NCBI GenBank assembly: GCA_947044405.1
Contig: CAMRHE010000168.1
Coordinates: 2,239,001 to 2,303,000 of the forward strand
DNA from: Leptodactylus fallax
Lineage: Eukaryota > Chordata > Amphibia > Anura > Leptodactylidae
DNA: 64,000 nucleotides
Direction: 5' to 3'
The first letter of the stretch is position 1; each line of letters opens with the position of its first letter. The notes beneath the pieces are model-generated. The model was not told where the DNA came from. It ran no database searches and saw only the letters and a program-made list of their open reading frames with translations. This document shows positions 45,322-57,918 of this stretch, in pieces. The position numbers and the translations under genes were made by a program.

Positions 45322-48300
45322 ATGTCTTCTTCTGCTTCCGGCTCTGGTGATGGAGATTTTAGGAGGAAGAAATCCTCCAAGCGTAAACATTTAACCTGTT
45401 TAGATTGTAAGACTCCCTTGCCTGACGGCTATGAATTCACCTGCTGTCGCCAGTGTCGTGGCCCCCCTTCTGAGGAGCCATCCATACGTGAGGTTGTGAC
45501 ATGGGTGAAAGAATACATGGAGGACTCTCTCAAGGAGATCCGGAATTCTATCTCCCAGATCGCCAAGAGACCACATCTTGAAAAACATCCTCTCTTGCGG
45601 GACTCGGACCAAGATTTTCAGGTTGTGGATGAAACTTTGTCTTCTGATGACTCCGCTGAAGATACCAGCAGACCTCTCTTCCCACTCGAGAAAGTCAATA
45701 GGCTGATGAAGTCCATCCGGTGTAAAGACCATGATGTTGATGGGGAAGCCTCCACGTCCACCTATAGAGGGCCCAGGGTCTTCCAAGTGGACGAGACATT
45801 AAAAAAGTTAATGTCTTCAGAGTGGAAATTTCCGGAGAAACCCTTTATAACTACTGGTAGGTTTAACGCCTTGTTCCCCATCGCAGAGTCTCAACTGGAT
45901 CAGTGGGGTCCTCCCCCTAAGGTGGATATAGCGGTAGCCAAGCTATCTCGCCGCACTCTAGTACCATCTGAGGATGGAGCAAATCTGCAGGATCCTATGG
46001 ACAGACGCATGGAAAGTACTCTCAAGAAGGTCTACTCAGTGGCCTCTGCTCAGACCTCTGTCGCTGTTGCGTCATGTGAAGTTTCAGCCAAACTACGGGC
46101 TGATTTGCTCCAGCTTGAGAGGGACATCGATTCTGGTGTCTCCAGAGACGAGTTACTTTCCTTCTTAACTTCGACTTCTTTGGCGGCAGAATTCCTAGCT
46201 GAGGCCTCCCATTATCAATTAAGGCTGGCGTCAAAGTCCTTGGCGCTTTCCACGGTGGCGAGGAGACCCTTATGGTTAAAACCTTGGAGAGCTGATTTTA
46301 TCTCCAAGTATAACCTTTGTGCCTTACCATTTGAGCCAGGAAGAGTCTTTGGCAGTAGCCTGGATGAAATTTTAGAAGGCTTGGCTGATAAAAAAGGCAA
46401 GACTCTGCCTCAGTCTTTTAGGGGCAGATTTGGCCCTGGCCGCAGCAGAGGAAGCCCAGTTTCTGACAAGAGAAGCTGTCTTCCTGTGGCCGAAATTCCT
46501 GTCGGGGGTCGTCTCTCCCTTTTTCTCAGCGCTTGGCGGGAAAAAATTCAGGACCCTTGGGTCTTACAGTTAATTCAGCGAGGTTATGCAATCAAATTTC
46601 TCTGTCCTCCCCGAGATCGGTTCATCTTAACTCGCCGTCTTCCCTCGTTTCAGCAAGGTATTTTGGAACTCTCCATTCAAGAGTATATCCACAAAGGAGC
46701 TCTAGAAGAAGTTCCTTCTCTAGAAGAAGGTTTGGGGGTTTATTCCCCCGTTTTTCTAGTACCAAAGCCAGCAGGCAGATGGAGGATGATTATAGATCTG
46801 AGGTATCTAAACCGTTTCATCAGAAAAAAACGGTTCCGCATGGAAACCATAAGCTCAGTTTCTTCTTTTCTTCTCCAGGGCGACGTTTTTGTCACCCTAG
46901 ATCTGAAGGACGCTTATTTGCACATGCCAATTTACCCTCCGCACAGGAAGTTCCTAAGGATTGCGGTTATAGTTTCCAGCCACAGGAAGCATTATTAGTT
47001 CTCGGCCCTCCCTTTCGGGATCTCCTCGGCTCCCCACACCTTTACCAAGGTGGTAGCTCCCATAGTAGCCGCCCTCAGGCTTCAGGGACTCTTTGTGGTC
47101 CCTTATCTAGATGACTGGCTGATAAAAGCCCAGTCAGTGTCTGTTCTGCTCCAGCATTTACAGATTGCCATATCCCTGCTTCAAAGCCTGGGATGGCTCA
47201 TAAATTGGGAGAAGTCAGAAATCGTCCCCTCAACCAAAAGGAAGTTTCTTGGTTACTTCCTAGATTCAGACCGGCTGGAAATCTCCTTGGCGACTGCAAG
47301 GAAAGAGAAATTAATTACAGCGGTTCGGCAACTTTTCAGGAGGCCGAGAGCGTCCATCAGAACTTTGATGAAAATCCTAGGTCTGATGTCATCTTTCATC
47401 ATGGCGGTTCCTTGGGCCTTATGGCATCTACATCCTCTTCAGATGGAAATCCTAGGAATTTGGGATCGCTCTCTGCCCGGTCTCAACAGGAGGATTTGAC
47501 TCTCCCCCAGGACCCGTCTTTCTCTCAGATGGTGGTTGCACCTCAAGGACGGAAGGTCCACGGTCCAACCTCGTTGGACCCTGTTGACTACAGATGCATC
47601 CCTTACGGGATGGGGAGCCCATCTGGACGGAAACTCCATAAAGGGAGTCTGGAGCGCTCCAGAAGGAAGGACGTCGTCCAACTGGAAGGAGCTCGGAGCT
47701 GTGTAACGTGCCTTACTCCATTTCTCTCCTCTTCTCAAAGGAAGAGCAGTCAAGATTCGCTCAGACAACATGATGAAGGTATTATATGTGAACAGACAGG
47801 GAGGCACCAGATCATCATCCCTCCTCAGGGAGGCAGATCTGATTTTTTCCTGGGCAGAGAAAAATCTGACCCATCTATCCGCGGGTCACATCAAGGGCTC
47901 CCTGAACTCAGTAGCGGATCGGTTGAGTCGGGGTCGTGCCGTATCAGGAAAATGGTCACTCAATCCAGAAGTGTTTCATCAGATTACCCTGAAATAAGGT
48001 CTACCGGAGATAGACCTCATGGCAACCCGACTCAATGCCAAGGTGGAGACGTTCTGTTCCCTGTACCAGGAGGACAATCCCTTGGCAGTGGATGCCCTGT
48101 CCATCCCTTGGAGGTCCAGGCTGTCATACATTTTCCCTCCAATTCCTATGATATCGAGAGTATTGATGAAAATAAGACAGGACCAAGCCTCTGTAATAGC
48201 CATCATTCCATTCTGGCCAAAAAGAGCTTGGTTTTCCCAGCTCATGGTGATGAGTCGAGGGATATATTGGAGGCTTCCCCCCACCCAGAACCTGGTTTCC

Positions 48301-48402
48301 CAAGGATCACTGAAGTGCCAGGATCTGAGGAGATTCAACCTGACAGCCTGGAGGTTGACCAGTCCCTACGAATGTATAGAGGACTGTCAGAAGCCGTCCT
48401 GA
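45322..48402 (+). pseudogene. DIRS gag-RT-RNase H-methyltransferase frame with four stops
   Basis: One continuous frame runs from ATG 45322 to 48402. Residues 1-390 form a Gag-like part with CxxC pairs (CLDCKTPL, CCRQC). RT follows: VYSPVFLVPKPAGRWRMIIDL, VTLDLKDAYLHMPI (catalytic Asp), FSALPFGISSAPHTFTK and VPYLDDWL (the DD pair at 47110-47115). RNase H has LTTDASLTGWGAHL and IRSDN. ADRLSRG and PEIDLMATRLNAKV start the region described as methyltransferase-like in DIRS elements. The only breaks are TAG 46996, TGA 47497, TAA 47704 and TAA 47995; no frameshift is needed. The first three fit single C-to-T changes (Gln or Arg codons). Confidence 0.88.
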
Positions 48403-49397
48403 AGACGTTTTCCTGTGCTAGAGCTGAATCCACCAAAAGGAATTACCAGAGGACGGCTAAGATTTTTTTGGAGTGGTGCTCCAAAAGAGGTGTTGATATT
48501 TCTAATCCTTTGACTTCTGATGTTTTGGATTTTCTTCAGGATGGCTTGGACAGGGGCCTTGCCCCTGCTACTTTAAAGGTACAGGTATCGGCTTTATCCG
48601 CCCACTTAAACAGACGGTTGTCCCAGGATTCCCTGGTTGCAAGATTCCTTAAAGGAGCGGCGAGGCTGAAACCTGCGGTATCTTCTCCTATTCCCCAATG
48701 GGAACTTGCGACGGTCCTTTCAGGCCTTTGTGGTCCTCCTTTTGAACCTCTGGAAGCTACGGAGCTAAAATTTTTAGCCTTTAAAACTACTTTTTTGTTA
48801 GCCATCACATCTGCCAAAAGGGTAGGAGAGCTACAGGCGCTCTCCTCCAAAGAACCTTATATTGTATTTTTTTCGGATAGGGTCCACCTTAGGTTTTTGC
48901 CTGGCTTTATCCCTAAGGTTCCTTCACGTAATAACTATAATCAACTGATTTCTTTGTCTGTTTTTCTTCCGGATCCATCTTCAGAAGAGGAGTTAAAACT
49001 TCATACTTTGGATGTGGTGAGGTGTCTGCGAATTTACTTATCGCGGACACAATCTTTCAGGAGAGCTGAAAATCTCCTAGTCAATATGTATGGTAAAGAC
49101 AGAGGTCTTAAAGCTTCCAGACCCTCCTTGTCCAGATGGATTAAGGAGGCAATCAAAATTTCTTTCATTGCTCAAGGGTTGCTTCCTCCAGTTTTTTGTA
49201 CAGCCCATTCGACCAGGGCTGTGTCGACTTCTTGGGCTGAGAATCGCTCGCTTCCACTGTATCAAATTTGTGCGGCTGCTTCTTGGTCATCTCAGCTGAC
49301 TTTCGTCAAACACTATCGTTTGGATGTCCGCAGTTCCGAGGCGACTGCCTTTGGCCAGACAGTTCTTGAGGTTGTAAGGCAAGGAAACCCTCCCTAG
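48300..49397 (+). CDS. DIRS tyrosine recombinase, open reading frame intact
   Basis: The frame is open from 47193 to TAG at 49395-49397; the part before about 48300 overlaps the RT frame and has RT-shadow composition, so the true protein probably begins near 48300, possibly via a Met in the overlap (e.g. MYRGLSEAV at about 48372). The N-terminal SAM-like domain reads RAESTKRNYQRTAKIFLEWC and LDRGLAPATLKVQVSALSAHL. The catalytic domain has TSAKRVGELQAL (first Arg), AHSTRAVSTSWA (His-x-x-Arg) and FVKHYRLD (the Tyr nucleophile), so all visible catalytic residues are kept. It would integrate the circular DIRS DNA. Its start codon is uncertain; the 3' end is firm. Confidence 0.8.
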   Translation, partial: PRITEVPGSEEIQPDSLEVDQSLRMYRGLSEAVLKTFSCARAESTKRNYQRTAKIFLEWCSKRGVDISNPLTSDVLDFLQDGLDRGLAPATLKVQVSALSAHLNRRLSQDSLVARFLKGAARLKPAVSSPIPQWELATVLSGLCGPPFEPLEATELKFLAFKTTFLLAITSAKRVGELQALSSKEPYIVFFSDRVHLRFLPGFIPKVPSRNNYNQLISLSVFLPDPSSEEELKLHTLDVVRCLRIYLSRTQSFRRAENLLVNMYGKDRGLKASRPSLSRWIKEAIKISFIAQGLLPPVFCTAHSTRAVSTSWAENRSLPLYQICAAASWSSQLTFVKHYRLDVRSSEATAFGQTVLEVVRQGNPP

Positions 49398-49416
49398 CGG
49401 AATTACTTGCTATATC

Positions 49417-49499
49417 CCCATATTGTGCTGCTGTAGGACGTAAAGGAATCGTTGATTATATTGTTAATCTGTTTTCCCTTAGTCCTAACAGCAGCACAA
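49417..49499 (+). repeat. DIRS internal complementary region
   Basis: Bases 49417-49444 are the exact complement of the left end 44388-44415. Bases 49448-49499 are the exact complement of the right end 49660-49711. This short region is thought to guide joining of the two ends into a circle. It lies just after the recombinase stop codon. Confidence 0.9.
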
Positions 49500-49554
49500 G
49501 GCTTCCCTCCCTAAAATCTTGTTTCTTTTACTTTATAATTTACACAGGTGAGGG

Positions 49555-49711
49555 AGGTCTCTCGTGCCCTCTTATAGGGCAGGTTAGTAAGCACATTTTT
49601 GTGCTAATTAAAAGTTCCACCTGTCCTAGACAACACACAGGGGGAGAAATACCCCATATTGTGCTGCTGTTAGGACTAAGGGAAAACAGATTAACAATAT
49701 AATCAACGATT
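49555..49711 (-). repeat. DIRS right inverted terminal repeat
   Basis: It is the complement of the left repeat, with an extra ~30 bp at the outer end (gggaaaacagattaacaata + taatcaacgatt), as in other DIRS elements where one terminal repeat is longer. Confidence 0.9.
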
Positions 49712-50796
49712 ATCATTGGCCAACGGTTAGTTTTGCGTTTGCATGTGTATGTTGATATTGCTTGATCTAGTGTATCAACTGCCCCTTTTGTGGCATTATA
49801 ATCTAATATCATGTCCGGCTTTTTATCTTCTCGATTACTTATTGCATTGTCATGGTGCATTGTGCTCATTAGAATTACCTGTTTATTTTTTTTGGGAACA
49901 TAAGACACAACTGCTGTATCTCCAGTAAAGTAAAAAGTAGAACTATACACTTCTCTTTTACTAAGGATACCTTGCGTCAGTTCTTTCTTGTTTTTCCTTA
50001 TAGTACCCAGCATGGTAAATTGTCTTTTTTGCAACATCTGGCCCAGTTGGTAGGATGTGAAAAAGTTGTCACATGTGACATTTTGTCCTTTTAGTCCATG
50101 AGTCAAATCAAGAACAACTCGCATACCCTGATTTTTTTTTCAGCTCTTTCTCCAGGGTTTCTTCCTGTATACACTTGAGCATTTTGAACGTATAAACTTT
50201 TGCTGTCACAAAGTTTCCATACCTTGATGCCGTACTTTGCTGGCTTACTCGGTATGTATTGTCTGAATGGGCACCTACCTCGGAATGCCACCAGTTGTTC
50301 ATCGACAGTTACAGCTTCACCAACATTATATAATAATCTATCCATTTATTCCAAACATTTCTAATAGGGGCTAGTTTATCTTTAGCTCTTCTTTCATTTC
50401 GATCTGTTTTATTACCAAACCTCAATACTCTAGAAATCTCATGAAACCTTTCAAGAGACATTGTAGCTCTAAATATGTGGCGACCGGTTTCGGGATTCCA
50501 CAAACTTTTAGTAGCTTCACCATAAGATTTGTATACTCCTGCTAAAAGAAGTAAACAAATATAAGCATTTAGAGCTGTCACATCTAATTTGTACCATTTA
50601 TCACAATAAACTTGTTGTCCCTCAATGTTTGTCATTTGTATTAGAATATTTAGGATAGTCATATTTAGGAACAATGCGAATGCTGATCCTATATCAGATA
50701 TTCTTGATATAGCGTACCTAGTAGGACCAGGAGTAGCTGTTATGATATTTTCAGTGGGCAATCTACCAGCATGACTAGGCTGCAAGTTCCAAATTA
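49712..50796 (-). pseudogene. piggyBac transposase, main part
   Basis: The frame from 50796 carries ALNAYICLLLLAGVYKSYGEATKSLW and RFHEISRVLRFGNK, the domain before the catalytic core. After a frameshift near 50340 it reads AVTVDEQLVAFRGRCPF (first catalytic Asp) and KPAKYGIKVWKLCDS. After a second shift near 50130, at a T run, come HGLKGQNVTCDNFFTSYQL (second Asp) and NATKGAVDTLDQ (third Asp), then CKRKTNRWPMI, where the DIRS element interrupts it at 49711. The three Asp residues of the DDD triad are present. Only two frameshifts plus two insertions separate it from an open gene. Confidence 0.85.
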
Positions 50797-52432
<1,636 letters not shown>

Positions 52433-52620
52433 TACATCCTTGTTTTTAGAATGGACTTCTTGCATCTGACTAGTTGTCTGGGTATCATGTTCTTCTTTAT
52501 ATTCCACTTCAGAATCATGATGGCACTGTAATCAAAAATGACTTTACAATATGCACCCTTTTGAATGATGAGATGAAGTACACAGGAAAACAAATATATT
52601 TTGCAGGCAGAAATAATTAG
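52433..52620 (-). pseudogene. piggyBac transposase, N-terminal part
   Basis: On the minus strand a hydrophilic stretch CHHDSEVEYKEEHDTQTTSQMQ is read just before the Tc1 insertion site. It joins, after Tc1 removal, to WNLQPSHAGRLPTEN in the main part. Acidic, low-complexity N-termini are normal for piggyBac transposases. The start codon is not clear. Confidence 0.5.
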
Positions 52621-52839
52621 TGACCTGTAAAACTGTTCGGGTCATATTGACCCGAACAGTACAAGTGTAACAATCAGCGTGTAGCAAAAAGTAAACAAAA
52701 AAAAAAAACATTCATAGTAAGAACCTCTCAAATGAGGAAAAGTCAATTAATCACAAGTTTCAGATCCACATGAAAAATAATCTACAGGGTCTCAAATTTC
52801 ATTTCGGGTCATATAGACCCGAGCAGAACAGCAGGGTTA

Positions 52840-54605
52840 AACTGTGGGGGTAGCTGGAGGGGAACATTAAACTATCATTAAGGTATTTCAAAGTGGTGGT
52901 AATAGGGGGGGCCCACTTATGAAACTTTTGCACTGGCCCCACCAATGTCTTAAAACAGCCCTGCCATTATAACCATTATACCATTATAGTCAATGGAGTC
53001 CGCCTGTGTCGGTCTGTAACCGCTGTTGTAGCATTCCGACATAACAATGCTTCTTTTCTTATGTTATACTGTTTCCTGCAACTAATGACATTTCTAAAAA
53101 TCCTAGGAACCCATTTCAATTTTTGCACTATTTTTGCAAATATAAAATGTCAGGATAATACTTTTTATATGAACTTTTCTGTCTTTAACCAAAACCATCC
53201 CTCTTTGAAATTATATTCTGATAAAATGTTTTTGAGTGAGTCATAAATGAAATAATATAATCTGCATCTATGGATGGCTATATAGTGTTCTGATGAGATT
53301 TAACTCACTTCTACATACTTAAAATAGGTTTTGAAGGGAATACTATATGAAGAAGTGACACCACTTAGCAATATTCCTATTTCACTCGCCAAGTCAATAG
53401 AAATTCCCAGGAGATCATGTTAAAAGCTGTCATTATTTAGTATCAAAACCATCTTTGTATATGACTTTGCTTCACAAGTGATGCATTTTAAGATCTATTT
53501 GCTTCTTTTACAGTCTAACATGGGTATTATCCATGGTAACTGTGATTTTCCTTAGCATTATTATTCTCTAGATTTTCTATTTGACTACTAAAGAGTGCAT
53601 GCTCTTTTAAGAGGGATATTCAGGGGATTAAAATGATCAGAATCCAGACTAGTTTTGCTGGTTCAGAACCGTTCCAAAACTTAGTTCCAAAATGGGCTAC
53701 GTGTCTATGGTCAGGCTTCCTCTTCCCCCTGTTGCTTACTGTTTTGTGTAGGATGAGGGCTGACTGACTCAGTCATTGTAATAGCAAATCCATCATACAC
53801 ATCAAAAGTGATAGGGGTCAATAGAAAGAAGTGACAGGATAAGGAGAAAAAAAAGTGACAGGGAGCAGAGTAAATCTGATCCCGAACATGTGACACAGTG
53901 TCGACCAGGCTGGAAGCCTAAGTTCTGAACCAACAAAACCTGGTCTGGATTCCAGTAATTTTAATTCCCTAGATAACCCATTTTAGCAGTCATCACATTC
54001 ATAGCTTTTCATTTTTTTAGTTTTTAAAGTTAGATTTGTTTTGCATATATTTTTCCACATTTTATATTCCGATAATCTTATCTAGTGAGTGTCCAGATAG
54101 AAAGAAGTGTTTTGGAAAACAGCTGTAGTCCCACATTATCATATCTTATCTTACAGGAGTACAAAAAGAGGAGGATTTCCTAACCTGTAGGTTAATATGA
54201 TACGTAACAACAACCACATTTTGTTTGCTTGTGTCCTAACTGGTAATAACTTAAAGGGTTTTTCTAGCCCTAAAAGTATTTTACATACTGATGACCTAGC
54301 CACAGGACAGGGAGCATGGGAGCATGTGCAGTCTCCCATATTCAAGTAAACACTGCTGTGTGGTGGACCCCTCAAATGGATAGATAATCAGTAAGAAAAA
54401 TCCTTTTGGGGCCGAACAACCACAAGTTAATTGGGCTATGTTACCACATATTCCTTGTAAACATATGGGCTTGATCCCGTTGTTGGGTCTTTTAATTTTA
54501 TGTTCCTGCAGAGCATCTTTGCACCATAGACTTTATTAGCTTTATTTATGCTTAAACACTATGTGTATAATATTCAGTGTGTATATATGTGTGTGTATGT
54601 ATGTA
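52840..54605. other. No gene seen
   Basis: Unique-looking AT-rich DNA. A GT/GTAT tract lies at about 54570-54608. No supported coding or RNA feature. Confidence 0.4.
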
Positions 54606-54609
54606 TGTA

Positions 54610-56218
54610 CAGTACAGACCAAAAGTTTGGACACACCTTCTCATTCCAAGAGTTTTCTGTATTTTCATGACTATAACAATTGTAGATTCACACTGAAGGC
54701 ATCAAAACTATGAATTAACACATGTGGAATTATATACTTAACAAAAAAGTGTGAAAGAACTGAAAATATGTCTTATATTCTAGGTTCTTCAAAGTAGCCA
54801 CCTTTTGCTTTGATTACTGCTTTGCACACTCTTAGCATTCTCTTGATGAGCTTCGAGAGGTAGTCACCTGAAATGGTTTTCACTTCACAGGTGTGCCCTG
54901 TCAGGTTTAATAAGTGGGATTTCTTGCCTTATAAATGGGGTTGGGACCATCAGTTGTGTTGTTCAGAAGTCAGGTGGATACACAGTCCTACTGAATGGAG
55001 TGTTAGAATTTGTATTATGGCAAGAAAAAAGCAGCTAAGTAAAGAAAAAACGAGTGGCCATCATTACTTTAAGAAATGAAGGTCAGTCAGTCCGAAAAAT
55101 TGGGAAAACTTTGAAAGTGTCCCCAAGTGCAGTGGCCAAAACCATCAAGCGCTACAAAGAAACTGGCTCACAGGAGGACCGCCCCAGGAAAGGAAGACCA
55201 AGAGTCACCTCTGCTGCGGAGGAGAAGTTCATCCGAGTCACCAGCCTCAGAAATCGCAGGTTAACAGCAGCTCAGATTAGAGACCAGGTCAATGCCACAC
55301 AGAGTTCTAGCAGCAGACACATCTCTACAACAACTGTTAAGAGGAGACTGTGTGCACCAGGCCTTCATGGTAAAATAGCTGCTAGGAAACCACTGCTAAG
55401 GACAGGCAACAAGCAGAAGAGACTTGTTTGGGCTAAAGAACACAAGGAATGGACATTAGACCTGTGGAAATCTGTGCTTTGGTCTGATGAGTCCAAATTT
55501 GAGATCTTTGGTTCCAACCACAGTGTCTTTGTGCGACGCAGAAAAGGTGAACGAATGGACTCTACATGCCTGGTTCCCACCCTGAAGCATGGAGGAGGAG
55601 ATGTTATGGTGTGGGGATGCTTTGCTGGTGACACTGTTGGGGATTTATTCAAAATTGAAGGAATACTGAACCAGCATGGTTACCACAGCATCTTGCAGCG
55701 GCATGCTATTCCATCCAGTTTGCATTTAGTTGGACCAACAGGACAATGACCCCAAACACACCTCCAGACTGTGTAAGGGCTATTTGATCAAGAAGGAGAG
55801 TGATGGGGTGCTACGGCAGATAACCTGACCTCCACAGTCACCAGACCTGAACCCAATCGAGATGGTTTGGAGTGAGCTGGACCGCAGAGTGAAGGCAAAA
55901 GGGCCAACAAGTGCTAAGCATCTCTGGGAACTCCTTCAAGACTGTTGGAAGACCATTTCAGGTGACTACCTCTTGAAGCTCATCAAGAGAATGCCAAGAG
56001 TGTGCAAAGCAGTAATCAAAGCAAAAGGTGGCTACTTTGAAGAACCTAGAATATAAGACATATTTTCAGTTGTTTCACACTTTTTGTTAAGTATATAATT
56101 CCACATGTGTTAATTCATAGTTTTGATGCCTTCAGTGTGAATCTACAATTTTTATAGTCATGAAAATACAGAAAACTCTTGGAATGAGAAGGTGTGTCCA
56201 AACTTTTGGTCTGTACTG
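54610..56218 (+). mobile_element. Complete Tc1-like transposon, 'cagtacagaccaaaag' family
   Basis: The terminal sequence cagtacagaccaaaagtttg and its complement at the right end (..aacttttggtctgtactg) are both flanked by TA. The inverted repeats extend about 170 bp (tctcattccaagagttttctgtattttcatgac...). It sits directly after a (TGTA)n-like tract. Confidence 0.92.
55017..56056 (+). pseudogene. Tc1 transposase, two or three frameshifts
   Basis: The start MARKKQLSKE is followed by a one-base slip in an A run near 55045. The frame then runs VAIITLRNEGQSVRKIGKTLKVSPSAVAKTIKRY (helix-turn-helix), GRPRVTSAAEEKFIRV, LWSDESKFEIFG (Asp 1) and KHGGGDVMVWGCF. It is lost at 55747. [17 protein letters not shown] (Asp 2) and [15 protein letters not shown] (Glu) follow in another frame, with one further stop, and the protein ends AVIKAKGGYFEEPRI. 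The family differs from the other Tc1 copies here in both termini and protein. Confidence 0.88.
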
Positions 56219-56226
56219 TATATATA

Positions 56227-57875
56227 CAGTCATATGAAAAAGTTTGGGCACCCCTATTAATCTTAATCATTTTTAGTTCTAAATATTTGGGTGTTTGCAA
56301 CAGCCATTTCAATTTGATATATCTAATAACTGATGGACACAGTAATATTTCAGAATTGAAATGAGGTTTATTGTACTAACAGAAAATGTGCAATATGCAT
56401 TAAACCAAAATTTGACCGGTGCAAAAATTTGGGTACCCTTATCATTTTATTGATTTGAATACTCCTAACTACTTTTTACTGACTTACTGAAGCACAAAAT
56501 TGGTTTTGTAACCTCACTGAGCTTTGAACTTCATAGCCAGGTGTATCCAATCATGAGAAAAGGTATTTAAGGTGGCCAATTGCAAGTTGTTCTCTTATTT
56601 GAATCTCCTCTGAAGAGTGGCATCATGGGCTCCTCAAAACAACTCTCAAATGATCTGAAAATAAAGATTGTTCAACATAGTTGTTCAGGGGAAGGATACA
56701 AAAAGTTGTCTCAGAGATTTAACCTGTCAGTTTCCACTGTGAGGAACATAGTAAGGAAATGGAAGACCACAGGGACAGTTCTTGTTAAGCCCTGAAGTGG
56801 CAGGCCAAGAAAAATATCAGAAAGGCAGAGAAGAAGAATGGTGAGAACAGTCAAGGACAATCCACAGACCACCTCCAAAGAGCTGCAGCATCATCTTGCT
56901 GCAGATGGTGTCACTGTGCATCGGTCAACAATACAGCAGACTTTGCACAAGGAGAAGCTGTATGGGAGAGTGATGCGAAAGAAGCCGTTTCTGAAAGCAC
57001 GCCACAAACAGAGTCGCCTGAGGTATGCAAAAGCACATTTGGACAAGCCAGCTTCATTTTGAAAGAAGGTCCTGTGGACTGATGAAACAAAGATTGAGTT
57101 GTTTGGTCATACAAAAAGGCGTTATGCATTGCGTCATAAAAACACAGCATTCCAAGAAAAACACTTGCTACCCACTGTAAAATTTGGTGGAGGTTCCATC
57201 ATGCTTTGGGGCTGTGTGGCCAATGCCGGCACCGGGAATCTTGTTAAAGTTGAGGGTCGCATGGATTCAACTCAGTATCAGCAGATTCTTGAGAATAATG
57301 TACAAGAATCAGTGACGAATTTGAAGTTACGCCGGGGATGGATATTTCAGCAAGACAATGATCCAAAACACAGCTCCAAATCTACTCAGGCATTCATGCA
57401 GAGGAACAATTACAATGTTCTGGAATGGCCATCCCAGTCCCCAGACCTGAATATCATTGAACATCTGTGGGATAATTTGAAGCGGGCTGTCCATGCTCGG
57501 CGACCATCAAACTTAACTGAACTGGAATTGTTTTGTAAACAGGAATGGTCAAAAATACCTTCATCCAGGATCCAGGAACTGATTAAAAGCTACAGGAAGC
57601 GACTAGAGGCTGTTATTTTTGCAAAAGGAGGATCTACTAAATATTAATGTCACTTTTCTGTTGAGGTGCCCATACTTTTGCACCGGTCAAATTTTGGTTT
57701 GATGCATATTGCACATTTTCTGTTAGTACAATAAACCTCATTTCAATCCTGAAATATTACTGTGTCCATCAGTTATTAGATATATCAAATTGAAATGGCT
57801 GTTGCAAACACCCAAATATTTAGAACTAAAAATTATTAAGATTAATAGGGGTGCCCAAACTTTTTCATATGACTG
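56227..57875 (+). mobile_element. Complete Tc1-like transposon, 'cagtcatatgaaaaagtttg' family
   Basis: The ends cagtcatatgaaaaagtttg and its complement are flanked by TA. The terminal repeats are long, about 210 bp (cacccctattaatcttaatc ... caaattttgaccggtgcaaa). It starts only 8 bp after the previous Tc1 element and ends in a (TA)n tract. Confidence 0.92.
56625..57647 (+). pseudogene. Tc1 transposase, full frame with two TGA stops
   Basis: From MGSSKQLSNDLKIKIVQ at 56625 to the terminal GGSTKY-TAA at 57647 the sequence stays in one frame over 340 codons. The only breaks are TGA at 56793-56795 (before SGRPRKIS, where Arg is usual) and TGA at 57060-57062 (in ASF-stop-KKVLW, where Trp is usual). 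Catalytic blocks are LWTDETKIELFG (Asp 1), [12 protein letters not shown] (Asp 2) and SPDLNIIEHLW (Glu, with the usual Pro changed to Ile). No frameshift is needed. Confidence 0.92.

Positions 57876-57906
<31 letters not shown>
57876..57906. repeat. (TA)n / (CA)n microsatellite
   Basis: About 12 TA repeats followed by acacacac, between two Tc1 elements. Confidence 0.9.
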
Positions 57907-57908
<2 letters not shown>

Positions 57909-57918
57909 CATACATATA

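Larger units (their letters stand above)
44385..49711 (+). mobile_element. DIRS retrotransposon, structurally complete
   Basis: Inverted terminal repeats of about 150 bp (44388-44540 and 49555-49680 in reverse) share cagcagcacaatatggggta, gacaggtggaacttttaatt and ataagagggcacgagagacc. An internal complementary region at 49417-49499 is made of the exact complement of the left end (ttacgtcctacagcagcaca...) joined to the exact complement of the right end (to 49711). This is the structure DIRS-1-like elements need to close a circle. Gag-RT-RNase H-methyltransferase and tyrosine recombinase genes lie between. There is no target-site duplication, as expected for recombinase-mediated insertion. It splits the piggyBac gene. 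Confidence 0.92.

Noticed and set aside
47193..48299. First half of the 734-codon DIRS frame as part of the recombinase
   Set aside because: In this stretch the adjacent frame encodes clear RT and RNase H motifs. The composition here is that of a shadow frame; recombinase similarity begins only near 48300.
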